From: Pullulanibacillus sp. KACC 23026
GTDB taxonomy: Bacteria > Bacillota > Bacilli > Bacillales > Sporolactobacillaceae
NCBI RefSeq assembly: GCF_029094525.1
Contig: NZ_CP119107.1
Coordinates: forward strand, 2,232,001 to 2,296,000
Direction: 5' to 3'
DNA length: 64,000 nucleotides
Shown here: positions 42,763 to 52,209 of the stretch, piece by piece
Numbering within the stretch: the stretch's first letter is position 1
Layout: each line of letters begins with the position of its first letter
Translations under genes and position numbers: made by a program
The notes under the pieces: generated by a model
Databases searched by the model: none
Seen by the model: the letters and a program-made list of their open reading frames with translations, nothing else
Told to the model about the DNA's origin: nothing

Positions 42763-43728
42763 ATGAAAGAACGAGTGAATCCTGAGTTAAGAGAGGTTTT
42801 AGAGCAGTTCCCTCCACTAGACCTTGATCAATTTGAGATGGTAAGAGAAGCCGGAATGGAAATGATTAAGGCTTCAGAAATTCCTGTTGATGAGAGAGTT
42901 TCTATTGCCGACCGTCAGATTCCAGGTCCTGAAAAGGCTCCAATGGTTCGGGTTCGAATTTATGAGCCAAAAGAAAAGACGGAAACCTTACCAGGACTAT
43001 TATGGATTCACGGTGGGGGTTATGTAATCGGCTCACCTGAAGGAGATGATGGGCTGTGCCAGCGCTTTGTAACAGATGCAAAATGCGTGGTTGTATCGGT
43101 TGATTATCGATTAGCACCTGAGCATCCGTATCCCTCTGGCCTTGAGGATTGCTATGCCGCACTTAAATGGTTCTCAGAAAACGCCTCAGAGCTAGGGGTT
43201 GATCCTACCCGAATCGGTGTAGCAGGTGCCAGTGCAGGGGGCGGACTGACAGCAGCACTTGCTCTCTATGCCCGTGATCATAATGGGCCAGAGCTCTGTT
43301 TCCAGATGCCGCTTTATCCAATGATCGATGATCGAAACAATACACCATCCAGTTTGGAAATTACAGGTAATTATATTTGGAATCACGATCTGAATGAAAA
43401 AGGTTGGTCTATGTATTTGAATGGAGCAAATGGGACGGACCATGTTTCTTATCATGCAGCACCGGCTCGGGCAGACGACCTCTCAGGCCTTCCTTTTACG
43501 TATACATGTGTTGGACAATTGGACCCATTCCGTGATGAGACCCTTGATTATGTCACTCGCCTTGCTCGAGCAGGAGTCGATGTCGAATTCCATCTCTATC
43601 CAGGCTGTTATCATGGATTTGAAGGAATTGCCCCGAATGCCGAAATCAGTAAACGGGCTGTAAGCGAATATGTTGAGGCAGCCAACTATGTGTTACATAA
43701 GGAGAAGCTTATTAAAAACAAAAATTAA
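42763..43728 (+). CDS. Alpha/beta hydrolase, HSL-type esterase/lipase
   Basis: The 321-residue esterase of the hormone-sensitive-lipase group has the oxyanion-hole motif HGGG (83-86) and the nucleophile S158 in GASAGG. YRLAPEHPYP lies between them, and a C-terminal Asp (DPFRDE) and His (YHGFEG) complete the triad. The nucleophile motif is GASAG rather than the more usual GDSAG, as in some family members. Such enzymes hydrolyse short acyl esters in the cytoplasm. The ATG follows AAGAAGGGG. It is monocistronic and ends at a terminator shared with the converging kinase gene. Confidence 0.93.
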   Translation: MKERVNPELREVLEQFPPLDLDQFEMVREAGMEMIKASEIPVDERVSIADRQIPGPEKAPMVRVRIYEPKEKTETLPGLLWIHGGGYVIGSPEGDDGLCQRFVTDAKCVVVSVDYRLAPEHPYPSGLEDCYAALKWFSENASELGVDPTRIGVAGASAGGGLTAALALYARDHNGPELCFQMPLYPMIDDRNNTPSSLEITGNYIWNHDLNEKGWSMYLNGANGTDHVSYHAAPARADDLSGLPFTYTCVGQLDPFRDETLDYVTRLARAGVDVEFHLYPGCYHGFEGIAPNAEISKRAVSEYVEAANYVLHKEKLIKNKN

Positions 43729-43734
43729 CGAGGA

Positions 43735-43766
43735 AAGGGAACCGTCATTTTTAGCGGTTCCCTTCA
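43735..43766. terminator. Bidirectional terminator
   Basis: AAGGGAACCG and CGGTTCCCTT form a perfect 10 bp stem with a ten-base loop between the esterase gene and the converging kinase gene. Confidence 0.85.
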
Positions 43767-43780
43767 TTATTCGATCGTGG

Positions 43781-44845
43781 CTATTCTTTCGCGAGTTTAA
43801 TGATCACTTCGGTCCCTTGGCTGGGTTCACTTTTAACTTGAACTCGAGCGTCATGCAGATCCAATATCTTTCTGACAATCGAAAGCCCTAAGCCATTTCC
43901 TTCTATATTTCGATTTCTAGATCGATCAGCCTTATAGAAGCGTTCAAACATATGGGTCACTTCCTCCATGTTCATGCCAATCCCGCTGTCTTTTATAGAT
44001 ACTTCTATCACATCCTCTTTTTCTTGCAATTGCACCTTAATGATTCCATGTTCAGGTGTGAATTTAATGCTGTTATGAATAAGGTTAATCCACACTTGAT
44101 TCATTAATTCCTCATCAGCGTTTACGGTTATGTTCTCAAGTCTGACGTCTAGATCAATATGTTTCTTTGTCCATTGCGGTTCACATGAAAGGATAACTTG
44201 CCGAAGCTGTCGGTCTAATCGATAACGCGCTTTTTCGAAAGGGTGGTCCGATTCAAGAGAGGTCAGCTTTAATAGATTTTCACTCAACTTTGACAGGCGT
44301 TGGCATTCGGTTTCAATGATGGTCAAATAATGATGTTTTTCCTCGGAAGAAAGCTGATTATTTTTTAAGGCGTGAGCAAATCCGCTGATTGATGTAAGCG
44401 GTGATTGAATTTCATGTGAGACATTCGAAATAAACTCTTGGCGCATCTGCTCCATCTCACCAAGCTGTTCAGCCGTATGGTTAATGCTCTCAATAATCTT
44501 GTAATAAGGATGGCGAGGAGAGTTAACATGATTTTTATAATAAGAAAGGTCAATATTAAAATTCCCTTCAGCCATCATTTTCATCGCATTGAGGAAGGGG
44601 TGAAGAAATCGCTGCTGTCGTTCCTCTATGCGACCGACTTTAGCAATCGTGTACATCGAAATCCCGAAAATGAAAAAGCCTAAAAAGGAATCAATCATTT
44701 GCCTTAAAGCATAAGAGGATGGTTTGAAGTCGATTAACCCATAAAACCAAGAAGAAATATAAGGTGCGATCAGCCAAGCAAGAAATAGTCCTGATAAAAT
44801 GGCTGCAATTCCAAATACCCGCTTGACCCATTCAGGGAACTTCAT
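43781..44845 (-). CDS. Sensor histidine kinase
   Basis: The 354-residue kinase has two membrane segments (about 11-34 and 51-70) with only a short loop outside, a HAMP-like linker, a HisKA domain with H144 in FISNVSHEIQSPLTSISGFA, and a HATPase domain (NLIHNSIKFTPEHG, DSGIGM, GNGLGLSIVRKI). The very short external loop points to sensing in or at the membrane, for example envelope stress or a membrane partner. It overlaps the regulator gene by 4 bases. Confidence 0.92.
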   Translation of the reverse strand: MKFPEWVKRVFGIAAILSGLFLAWLIAPYISSWFYGLIDFKPSSYALRQMIDSFLGFFIFGISMYTIAKVGRIEERQQRFLHPFLNAMKMMAEGNFNIDLSYYKNHVNSPRHPYYKIIESINHTAEQLGEMEQMRQEFISNVSHEIQSPLTSISGFAHALKNNQLSSEEKHHYLTIIETECQRLSKLSENLLKLTSLESDHPFEKARYRLDRQLRQVILSCEPQWTKKHIDLDVRLENITVNADEELMNQVWINLIHNSIKFTPEHGIIKVQLQEKEDVIEVSIKDSGIGMNMEEVTHMFERFYKADRSRNRNIEGNGLGLSIVRKILDLHDARVQVKSEPSQGTEVIIKLAKE

Positions 44846-45522
44846 CCCGTCACCTCTAGACGATAACCAAGCCCTCTTACAGTTGTAATCTTAAAGGGAC
44901 AATTAGGGTCGGAGAAACGTTCCCTTAAACGTTTAATATGGACATCTACTGTACGCTCATCACCCTCATAATCATATCCCCATATATCCTCAATCAACTG
45001 CTCCCGCGAAAAGGTTTTATCAGGATGAGAGGCAAGCTTAAATAAAAGTTCAAATTCTTTTAAAGGAAGTGTCCATTCTTGATCGTTGGATGAGACTTTA
45101 TAGGAAGCGCGATCGATGACCATTTGGTTGAATTCAATTTTATTGGCCAAATTGATTTGTGATCGCTTAAGCAAAGCCTTCACTCGAGCTACCAATTCTT
45201 CTGGAGCGAAGGGCTTTACCATGTAATCATCTGCACCCAAATCAAAGCCCTTAACTTTTTGTTTGGTTTCGCCTTTTGCTGTCAGCATGAGAATGGGAAG
45301 GGCCTCCGAATAATAAGCTCGTACTTCTCTGCAAAGCTCCCAGCCATCCATGTTTGGCATCATAATATCAAGAATCATTAAGTCAATTTTTTCAGATTCA
45401 ATGAGTTGGAGCCCCGCCTTTCCGTCTGCTGCCTCAAGAACGGATAAGCCTTCATGAGACAAAATGACGCGGATCAACTCGCGAATATGCGGATCATCAT
45501 CCACAACTAATAAAGTGGTCAT
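44842..45522 (-). CDS. OmpR/PhoB-family response regulator
   Basis: The receiver domain has DDD (8-10), phospho-acceptor D52 in LMILDIMMPNMDGWE and the lysine in YMVKPFAPEEL. The winged-helix output domain shows LPLKEFELLFKLASHPDKTF and the recognition part RTVDVHIKRLRERF. It is the first gene of a two-gene operon with the kinase. The regulon is unknown; the divergent urease cluster has its own nitrogen-type site and is not evidently a target. Confidence 0.94.
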   Translation of the reverse strand: MTTLLVVDDDPHIRELIRVILSHEGLSVLEAADGKAGLQLIESEKIDLMILDIMMPNMDGWELCREVRAYYSEALPILMLTAKGETKQKVKGFDLGADDYMVKPFAPEELVARVKALLKRSQINLANKIEFNQMVIDRASYKVSSNDQEWTLPLKEFELLFKLASHPDKTFSREQLIEDIWGYDYEGDERTVDVHIKRLRERFSDPNCPFKITTVRGLGYRLEVTG

Positions 45523-45771
45523 TTCAATCTAACCTGCCTTTAATGTTAATTTTAAAAGTAGTGTTAACAGATGACTCATAAAGAGGTCCATCTTTTCTTT
45601 AATAGAATAACGGACATTTTCTATTTAGAAAAGCGACCGTTTGATTGAGTGAACTAATGAGCCTTCTTAATAAAGATAAAATAGCTTTGTGAACGGAATA
45701 TGAATGGATTCTAAATATATATAACGGGGAACGGTCAATTAGCCATTTCTACTTAGGAGATCAGGCATGTA

Positions 45772-45788
45772 TGTCAGATAATCTCACA
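45772..45788. promoter_or_regulatory. TnrA/GlnR box upstream of urease
   Basis: TGTCAGATAATCTCACA matches the extended TnrA consensus TGTNANAWWWTMTNACA at every position. It lies 136 bases before ureA and its centre is about 40 bases before a TATAAT, the placement typical of promoters activated by TnrA under nitrogen limitation. Confidence 0.8.
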
Positions 45789-45817
45789 AACAAAAAGAAA
45801 CATTCAGACACTTTAGG

Positions 45818-45823
45818 TATAAT
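45818..45823 (+). promoter_or_regulatory. -10 element of the urease promoter
   Basis: TATAAT is consensus, but nothing resembling TTGACA stands 16-18 bases upstream, consistent with an activator-dependent promoter. The remainder of the 400 base gap to the divergent regulator holds no gene. Confidence 0.6.
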
Positions 45824-45923
45824 GAATCCATATTGATGTTCTAAAATCATCAAATCAATCATTCTATTATCTACTAGATACAGTAAAAAGGAAGAGCTTA
45901 ATTTTAAGAAGGAGGGACGACCT

Positions 45924-46226
45924 CTGAAACTGACGTCACGAGAGATGGAGAAGCTGATGGTGGTTGTGGCGGCAGACTTAGCGCGCCGTCGCCAAGCGAG
46001 AGGATTGAAATTGAATTATCCAGAAGCGATTGCCATTATCACTTATGAAGTATTAGAAGGAGCGCGAGACGGAAAGACCGTTGCTGAATTAATGCATGAT
46101 GGGACAATGATTTTGACGAGAGATGACGTGATGGAAGGCATTCCAGAAATGATTCCTGATATTCAGGTCGAAGCGACGTTTCCAGATGGAACGAAGCTTG
46201 TGACGGTTCACGACCCGATTCGTTAA
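45924..46226 (+). CDS. ureA: Urease gamma subunit, apparent CTG start
   Basis: UreA is the small structural subunit of the nickel enzyme that hydrolyses urea to ammonia and carbamate. The conserved N-terminus (M)[15 protein letters not shown] can only be read if translation starts at CTG 45924, seven bases after GGAGGG. The first ATG (45945) would remove the conserved first seven residues and would sit 28 bases from the ribosome site. The 100-residue length from CTG is the family norm. The rest ([36 protein letters not shown]) is standard. It leads the ureABCEFGD operon, 12 bases before ureB. Confidence 0.92.
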   Translation: MKLTSREMEKLMVVVAADLARRRQARGLKLNYPEAIAIITYEVLEGARDGKTVAELMHDGTMILTRDDVMEGIPEMIPDIQVEATFPDGTKLVTVHDPIR

Positions 46227-46238
46227 AGGAGGACAAGC

Positions 46239-46562
46239 ATGATACCAGGTGAGTATCGACTGAAGAAAGCCCCTATTAGTTGTAATCAAGGAAAAGAAGC
46301 CATCGCTGTAACCGTGATGAACAAAGGGGATCGCCCTATTCAAATAGGTTCACATTTCCATTTTTATGAAGTCAATCATGCCCTCCATTTTGAAAGAGAT
46401 CGGGCTTTTGGCCGGCATTTGGATATTCCAGCGGGCACAGCTGTTCGTTTTGAACCAGGTGATGAAAAAGAAGTTCCCTTAGTTCTCTTTTCAGGTGAGA
46501 GAAAAGTTTATGGTCTCAATAATAGGACGAACGGATCGGTTGTTAGGGAGGAAGAGTCATGA
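46239..46562 (+). CDS. ureB: Urease beta subunit
   Basis: The 107-residue beta subunit begins [20 protein letters not shown] and has the conserved core [20 protein letters not shown] and the loop [20 protein letters not shown]. It packs on UreC and UreA to form the holoenzyme trimer of heterotrimers. The ATG follows AAAGGAGGA, and the stop overlaps ureC (ATGA), so the structural subunits are translationally coupled. Confidence 0.97.
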   Translation: MIPGEYRLKKAPISCNQGKEAIAVTVMNKGDRPIQIGSHFHFYEVNHALHFERDRAFGRHLDIPAGTAVRFEPGDEKEVPLVLFSGERKVYGLNNRTNGSVVREEES

Positions 46563-48268
46563 GCTTTCAGATGTCGCGCCGGCAATATGCGGATATGTTT
46601 GGACCGACAGTAGGCGACAAAGTTCGTTTAGCTGATACTGAACTTTTTATTGAAGTAGAGAAGGATTGCACGACTTATGGTGATGAGGTCAAGTTTGGCG
46701 GCGGTAAAGTCATTCGAGATGGGATGGGACAACATCCGCTTGCGACACGAAAGGAAGCGATGGATCTTGTCTTAACAAATGCCCTTATTGTTGACTATAC
46801 AGGCATATATAAAGCCGATATCGGGATAAAAGAGGGATTGATTGCTTCAATCGGAAAAGCCGGCAATCCTTTGATAATGGATCAAGTTGATATGGTGATT
46901 GGCGCCTCTACAGAGATTGTAGCAGCAGAAGGCATGATCGTGACAGCTGGTGGAATCGATGCGCACATCCATTTTATCTCACCACAACAGATTGAGACGG
47001 CGATCACCTCCGGAATTACCACTATGATTGGTGGTGGGACCGGCCCAGCTACTGGAACGAATGCGACAACTTGTACCCCTGGTGAATGGAACATGCATCG
47101 CATGCTGGAAGCGGCAGAAGAATTTCCGGTTAATTTAGGTTTTCTGGGAAAAGGCAATGCCTCAAATGAAGCCGCTCTTGAAGAACAAATTGAATCTGGC
47201 GCGATCGGGCTCAAGCTTCATGAGGATTGGGGAACGACCGCATCGGCCATTGATACCGCCTTAAAAGTTGCCGATCGCTATGATGTTCAGGTTGCCATCC
47301 ATACGGATACTCTAAATGAAGGCGGTTTTGTGGAGCATACTCTGAACGCAATTGATGGACGAACGATTCATACATATCATACAGAAGGAGCTGGCGGCGG
47401 ACATGCTCCGGATATTATTAAAGCAGCGAGTCTGCCTAATATTCTCCCTTCCTCCACGAATCCGACACGTCCATATACAGTCAATACTTTAGAAGAACAT
47501 CTGGATATGCTGATGGTTTGCCACCATTTAGATCCAGGTGTACCAGAGGATTTGGCCTTTGCTGATTCAAGAATTCGTAAAGAAACCATTGCGGCAGAGG
47601 ACGTCCTTCATGATTTAGGTGTTTTCAGCATGATTTCGTCTGATTCGCAAGCTATGGGGCGAGTCGGTGAGGTGATCACCCGTACCTGGCAGACGGCTGA
47701 CAAAATGAAAAAGCAGCGAGGCGCTTATGAAAAGGATAAAGGCGGAGGGGATAATGCACGTGTTAAACGCTATATTGCAAAATACACGATTAACCCTGCT
47801 CTCACTCATGGGATTTCTGAACATGTCGGTTCGATTGAAGTTGGAAAACTAGCCGATCTTGTTCTTTGGGACCCTGCCTTCTTTGGCGTCAAGCCAAACC
47901 TTGTTATAAAAGGCGGCTTTATCGCCTACAGTCTAATGGGTGACCCGAATGCAAGTATTCCAACACCGCAGCCGGTGATTTACCGTCCCATGTTTGGTAC
48001 GTTTGGAAACGCTAAGAATTCAACAGCCATCACCTTTGTCTCTAAGATAGCTTTTGAAAGAGGTGTTCATCAACAATTAGGTTTAAAAAAACTGGTGAAA
48101 CCAATATCCGGAACTCGAAACCTTACAAAAAAAGAGATGATTTTTAATGGAGAAACACCTTCAATCGAAGTAGACCCGCAAACCTATGAGGTAAAGGTGG
48201 ATGGGATTTTAGTTACCTGTGAGCCAGCGGAAGTTCTTCCAATGGCACAACGTTACTTTTTATTTTGA
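46559..48268 (+). CDS. ureC: Urease alpha (catalytic) subunit
   Basis: The 569-residue amidohydrolase holds the two nickel ions. Visible ligands and motifs are the HIHF pair, the carbamylated lysine in [20 protein letters not shown], the [12 protein letters not shown] block, the flap MVCHHLDP and [13 protein letters not shown]. All catalytic residues seem present and the length is normal, so activity is expected once UreEFGD insert nickel. It overlaps ureB by 4 bases and lies 10 bases before the accessory gene ureE. Confidence 0.98.
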   Translation: MSFQMSRRQYADMFGPTVGDKVRLADTELFIEVEKDCTTYGDEVKFGGGKVIRDGMGQHPLATRKEAMDLVLTNALIVDYTGIYKADIGIKEGLIASIGKAGNPLIMDQVDMVIGASTEIVAAEGMIVTAGGIDAHIHFISPQQIETAITSGITTMIGGGTGPATGTNATTCTPGEWNMHRMLEAAEEFPVNLGFLGKGNASNEAALEEQIESGAIGLKLHEDWGTTASAIDTALKVADRYDVQVAIHTDTLNEGGFVEHTLNAIDGRTIHTYHTEGAGGGHAPDIIKAASLPNILPSSTNPTRPYTVNTLEEHLDMLMVCHHLDPGVPEDLAFADSRIRKETIAAEDVLHDLGVFSMISSDSQAMGRVGEVITRTWQTADKMKKQRGAYEKDKGGGDNARVKRYIAKYTINPALTHGISEHVGSIEVGKLADLVLWDPAFFGVKPNLVIKGGFIAYSLMGDPNASIPTPQPVIYRPMFGTFGNAKNSTAITFVSKIAFERGVHQQLGLKKLVKPISGTRNLTKKEMIFNGETPSIEVDPQTYEVKVDGILVTCEPAEVLPMAQRYFLF

Positions 48269-48278
48269 GGTGAATCAG

Positions 48279-48725
48279 ATGATTATTGAAGAAGTGATAG
48301 GAAATATTGAGACATTAGATAAGAGAGCACTTCATATTGAGCGCGTGTTTCTTGAAAGCGATGCCCTCCTTAAACGGATTCAGCGAGTCGTAACAGATCA
48401 CGGAAAGGAGCTTGGGATCCGATTAAAGGATCAAGCAAAGCTCCGAGATGGGGATGTTTTGTACCTTGATGAACGTAATATGATTGTGATTTCAGTGATG
48501 GAAGATGACCTTCTCGTCATTCAACCAACCTCTATACAGCAGATGGGAGAGATTGCCCATCAGCTTGGTAACCGGCATTTGCCGGCTCAATTTGAAGGCA
48601 GGGATATGCTGGTTCAATATGATTATCTTGTGGAAGAATTGTTAGAGCAATTAGCTGTTCCTTTTAAAAGAGAGAAAAGAAAGGTGAAGCAGGCCTTTCA
48701 ACATATAGGCCATCACCATGATTAA
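48279..48725 (+). CDS. ureE: Urease accessory nickel chaperone UreE
   Basis: The 148-residue metallochaperone starts at ATG 48279 ([11 protein letters not shown]) after TGAGGTG; 20 in-frame upstream codons lie within ureC and are rejected. The peptide-binding-like N-domain and the metal-binding C-domain ([29 protein letters not shown]) are present. The C-terminus ends HIGHHHD, a short histidine tail for nickel. It overlaps ureF by 8 bases. Confidence 0.95.
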   Translation: MIIEEVIGNIETLDKRALHIERVFLESDALLKRIQRVVTDHGKELGIRLKDQAKLRDGDVLYLDERNMIVISVMEDDLLVIQPTSIQQMGEIAHQLGNRHLPAQFEGRDMLVQYDYLVEELLEQLAVPFKREKRKVKQAFQHIGHHHD

Positions 48726-49404
48726 TGGACTCTATCCATTGCTTCAATTATGCGATTCGAACTTCCCATCTGGTACGTTTTCTCATTCCTTTGGTTTTGA
48801 GACCTACATACAAGAAGGAAAGATTTCAGATCCATTAACCTTACTATCTGCTTTAAAAAGGTATTGTTGCAAGCAGCTTACTTATGTAGAAGGACTTGCC
48901 TGTCGATTGGCCTATGAAAGTTTAGATGCCGGCTGCTTTTCCGAGGTGTTTAAATGGGACCATTATTTGTATGCCTCTAACCTGGCTGAGGAAACGCGTC
49001 TTGGCAATCGCCGAATAGGAGAGCGGTTAGCTAAGCTGTGCCTTGAACTTTATCCCTCTAATGAGTTGGAGGAGTATGTTGAGGCGATTAAAAAGAAGGA
49101 GGCTTACGGTCATTCGTCAATTGTTTTTGCCTTGGTCTGTCACGATTTAAACATTTCAATTCGTGAAACGCTTCAGGCTTATCTCTATTCAAGTGTGTCA
49201 TCTCTTGTTCAAAATGCTGTCCGAGGCATTCCGTTAGGGCAGACCGATGGGCAAAAAATCCTCGTTAATATGCAAGAGGAGATTAATCATGCCCTGAAAC
49301 TTATAAATAGAGCCAGTCGTGAAGAATTTGGAGCTGTCAGTCCTGGCTTAGAAATGGCGCAAATGAATCATGAACGGTTAACCGTCCGTCTTTTCATGTC
49401 TTGA
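48718..49404 (+). CDS. ureF: Urease accessory protein UreF
   Basis: The 228-residue all-helical accessory protein works with UreD and UreG in the activation complex and gates nickel passage. The N-terminal [21 protein letters not shown] and the C-terminal [19 protein letters not shown] are characteristic, and [20 protein letters not shown] is the central family block. It overlaps ureE by 8 bases and is followed 34 bases later by ureG. Confidence 0.95.
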   Translation: MINGLYPLLQLCDSNFPSGTFSHSFGFETYIQEGKISDPLTLLSALKRYCCKQLTYVEGLACRLAYESLDAGCFSEVFKWDHYLYASNLAEETRLGNRRIGERLAKLCLELYPSNELEEYVEAIKKKEAYGHSSIVFALVCHDLNISIRETLQAYLYSSVSSLVQNAVRGIPLGQTDGQKILVNMQEEINHALKLINRASREEFGAVSPGLEMAQMNHERLTVRLFMS

Positions 49405-49438
49405 TGGGTAAATGATTTAAGAGGAGGAGGAGTGGTAA

Positions 49439-50053
49439 ATGGAACCGATATGTATTGGTGTTGGCGGTCCGGTTGGGGCTGGGAAAACAATGCTTGTTGA
49501 AAAATTAACGAGAGCGATGTATCAAGAGATCAGCATGGCTGTTGTTACCAACGATATATATACAAAGGAAGATGCGCAATTTTTAATTAAAAATGGTATC
49601 TTACCTGAAGACCGAGTCATTGGTGTTGAGACGGGAGGCTGTCCACATACCGCTATACGAGAGGATGCCTCGATGAATTTTGCAGCGATAGATGAATTAA
49701 AGGAACGCCATCCGGACGTCCAGCTCATTTTTGTCGAAAGCGGCGGGGACAACCTAGCGGCGACCTTTAGCCCTGAGCTCGTAGATTTTTCTATTTATAT
49801 TATCGATGTTGCCCAAGGAGAGAAAATTCCGCGTAAAGGCGGCCAAGGGATGATCAAATCCGATCTTTTTATTATTAACAAAACAGATTTAGCCCCATAT
49901 GTTGGTGCAAGCCTTGAAGTGATGGAACGGGATACATTAGTCGCTCGAGGGAATAAGCCGTTTATTTTCACCAATCTTAAAGAGGAGAAAGGCCTGTTCG
50001 ATGTTGTAAAATGGATCAAACAGGAAGCACTTCTGGCTGGATTAGGATCATGA
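49439..50053 (+). CDS. ureG: Urease accessory GTPase UreG
   Basis: The 204-residue SIMIBI GTPase powers nickel insertion. The P-loop [17 protein letters not shown] is at residues 6-22, the nickel-binding Cys-Pro-His is in [17 protein letters not shown], the switch [17 protein letters not shown] and the base-recognition [11 protein letters not shown] follow. The ATG has a strong GGAGGAGGAG site. Its stop overlaps ureD by 4 bases. All motifs are intact. Confidence 0.97.
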   Translation: MEPICIGVGGPVGAGKTMLVEKLTRAMYQEISMAVVTNDIYTKEDAQFLIKNGILPEDRVIGVETGGCPHTAIREDASMNFAAIDELKERHPDVQLIFVESGGDNLAATFSPELVDFSIYIIDVAQGEKIPRKGGQGMIKSDLFIINKTDLAPYVGASLEVMERDTLVARGNKPFIFTNLKEEKGLFDVVKWIKQEALLAGLGS

Positions 50054-50862
50054 CTTTAGCGGGACACTTGCAGCTTTCGACTATTAAAAAGAGTGAGCGT
50101 TCCATCGTCTCTTCTTGCTATTATAAGGGGGCTTTTAAAGTCACTCGTCCTGTTTATCTAGAAGATGAGCAATTAACGGTTTACCTGATGCATGTGGGCG
50201 GCGGATATGTCGATGGAGATCGCTATTTAACCGAGATTGAGGTAGGTGAAGAAGCTGAATTAACCTTAACCACACAATCTTATACTAAAGTCTATCGGAC
50301 GCCTAATCACCCCGTTCATCAGCAGGTCATCATTCATTTAAAGCCAAACAGTACATTAGAGTATTTGCCAGACCCATTGATCGCCTACGAGGGAGCTAAA
50401 TTTATCCAAGAGACGAATGTGTCCTTGAGAGAGGGGACTTGTCTATTCTACAAAGACATTTTAACACCAGGCTGGGCCGAGGATGGGCGCTTGTTTCGCT
50501 ATGATTGGATTCGATCGAGACTGCGAGTTTATAAAAATGAGAAGCTAGTGCTGTTTGACCATTTATTTCTCGAACCTAATGAAGCGTTCACAGGGATCTT
50601 GGAATTAGAAGGCTATTCTCACTTCGGAACTTTTCTAATTTTTCACGATTGGATTGATCGGAAGTTGAAGGAAAGGCTGGACGTTTTCGTGGATGAACTG
50701 GATTCGAACGTTCGATTTGGTTCTTCCCTTTTACCGGAGGGCGGACTCGTGCTGCGAGCTTTTGCATTTAACACCCATTCCATTGACACCTTTTTCTCAG
50801 AAGTTCATGTGTGGATGAAGGAACGTTTGTTGAAAAAGGAGCCGATTTTTTTAAGAAAATAA
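50050..50862 (+). CDS. ureD: Urease accessory protein UreD (UreH)
   Basis: The 270-residue scaffold protein binds apo-urease first in activation. The conserved core reads [20 protein letters not shown] and [12 protein letters not shown], with [16 protein letters not shown] further on. The ATG at 50050 overlaps the ureG stop, so the 13 in-frame codons before it are rejected. As in Bacillus-type clusters, ureD comes last (ABCEFGD). No urea or nickel transporter gene follows; a terminator comes next. Confidence 0.94.
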   Translation: MTLAGHLQLSTIKKSERSIVSSCYYKGAFKVTRPVYLEDEQLTVYLMHVGGGYVDGDRYLTEIEVGEEAELTLTTQSYTKVYRTPNHPVHQQVIIHLKPNSTLEYLPDPLIAYEGAKFIQETNVSLREGTCLFYKDILTPGWAEDGRLFRYDWIRSRLRVYKNEKLVLFDHLFLEPNEAFTGILELEGYSHFGTFLIFHDWIDRKLKERLDVFVDELDSNVRFGSSLLPEGGLVLRAFAFNTHSIDTFFSEVHVWMKERLLKKEPIFLRK

Positions 50863-50880
50863 ATCTATAATGTCCTGAAG

Positions 50881-50908
50881 AGAGCCTATAAAGGTTCTTT
50901 TTTTTTTA
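50881..50908 (+). terminator. Terminator of the urease operon
   Basis: AGAGCC pairs with GGTTCT (one G-T pair) over TATAAA and is followed by ten T. Confidence 0.8.
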
Positions 50909-50954
50909 TTTGACCATTTGACTAATGCTTTTTTTTAAATGGAAAAGGTCAAAT

Positions 50955-51078
50955 GGACTCGGTGTCCGTTAGACCATGCCGGGGACCTGTTACGCGATTG
51001 TAACGGACACTCAGTCCGTTACAGACACATTTTGCCTCTCACATGGGTCAATTTGCCCTTCTAATGGACTCCATGTCC
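50955..51078. repeat. Array of three palindromes with GGAC/GTCC stems
   Basis: GGAC-TCGGT-GTCC (50955-50967), GTAACGGAC-ACTCA-GTCCGTTAC (51000-51022, a perfect 9 bp stem) and GGAC-TCCAT-GTCC (51066-51078), each with a five-base loop, are centred near 50961, 51011 and 51072. A CTAACGGA half-site follows near 51110. The rest of the 440 base gap to 51303 holds no gene. Confidence 0.75.
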
Positions 51079-51302
51079 GTTAGATTTCCAGTAACCTCAT
51101 TTTTGCTCGACTAACGGAATAAATGACTGATCGAGAAGCGTCTCCCTGTATAAATTGGGAGTACAAGGATTCTGTAAACCAATAACCTAAACTTTTGGAA
51201 AATAAATCAAATAATTTCAAGAAGATACCACTGAGCTGAAATTAGTAGTAAAATAGAAAAATAAACTAAGGAATAGGATGATAGTCTGGAGGGGCGTGTG
51301 AC

Positions 51303-51743
51303 CTATTCCTCTAAATAAATGTCTCTTATTTTGAGGGGCAGGTAGATCGGATAGCCATGTTCATCCCTTACTTTTATCGTTCGAAGGGTCTCTTCCATGG
51401 CATCCATCAAAAGGTCAGGGTACATAAGATTCCAGTCGTCAGAAAAGAGGATTTCCGAAGCGTCTTCTTGAAGAAGGGTTATTTGGCACTGTTTATTCAC
51501 CTTTTGAGGCGGGATATTTGCTTTGAAAAAACGTTCTATTTTTCTATTAATGTTCCCTTTAATAGACGTGACAGTCGCAATGATTTCTTCATTTATGAAA
51601 TCAATTTTACTTTTTACGATGACATAAAAGCAAAGATAGTCACCGCTCGCGTCATAGTAAGAGGTTTCAACTTCAAAGCAAAGGCTTCCAAAGAGTTCGT
51701 TAAAAATGTTTTTTTTCTTATAAAGCCTATCAACACGACCCAT
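51303..51743 (-). CDS. Hypothetical protein
   Basis: A 146-residue acidic, apparently cytoplasmic protein with a mixed strand/helix profile starting MGRVDRLYKKKNIFNELFGS. Features are YYDASGDYLCFYVIVKSKID and a C-terminal DEHGYPIYLPLKIRDIYLEE. No domain is recognised. Composition matches its neighbours. It stands alone, so context gives no clue. A site AGGAGAT precedes the ATG on the minus strand, supporting a real gene. Confidence 0.6.
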   Translation of the reverse strand: MGRVDRLYKKKNIFNELFGSLCFEVETSYYDASGDYLCFYVIVKSKIDFINEEIIATVTSIKGNINRKIERFFKANIPPQKVNKQCQITLLQEDASEILFSDDWNLMYPDLLMDAMEETLRTIKVRDEHGYPIYLPLKIRDIYLEE

Positions 51744-52209
51744 TTGTACGATCTCCTTTTTGATTTTCTACTAAATAGTATGCTAGTTTTAAGCCAAGTA
51801 TGATAGGATGAGGAGCAAAAACAGAACTCAAATCGGTTCATGCAACAGTTAGCAAAATGCTTTCATCTAAATTTTTAGATAAATTAAATTTATAAAGTGG
51901 TGTTCATTTAATGGGGATTTTTTAATACTATTGTAAGAAACGAAATATAATTGAAACGTTTTAAAGGTGTTTTCCGTCTAATAACTGTAGGCTTATGATC
52001 GTATCAACCGTTTGTTTGAGATGTTCAGCAAAACAGAAATGGATCATCTAATAAGTTAGACGTTCGAGCCTCTCATCTATCTTTATTCAATTGACCACCC
52101 TTTCGTTAGAAGTTTGCAGGTTGGTTCAGTTCGACTAGATAAATAGCGGTGGCCAATAAGACTGTTAATCTTTGAAACAATTAAATCCGTACCGGGGTGA
52201 ATGAGAGTT
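51744..52209. other. Intergenic region, no gene seen
   Basis: This AT-rich stretch between the divergent hypothetical gene and the L,D-transpeptidase should hold both promoters. No repeat, strong hairpin or supported frame was found in it. Confidence 0.4.
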
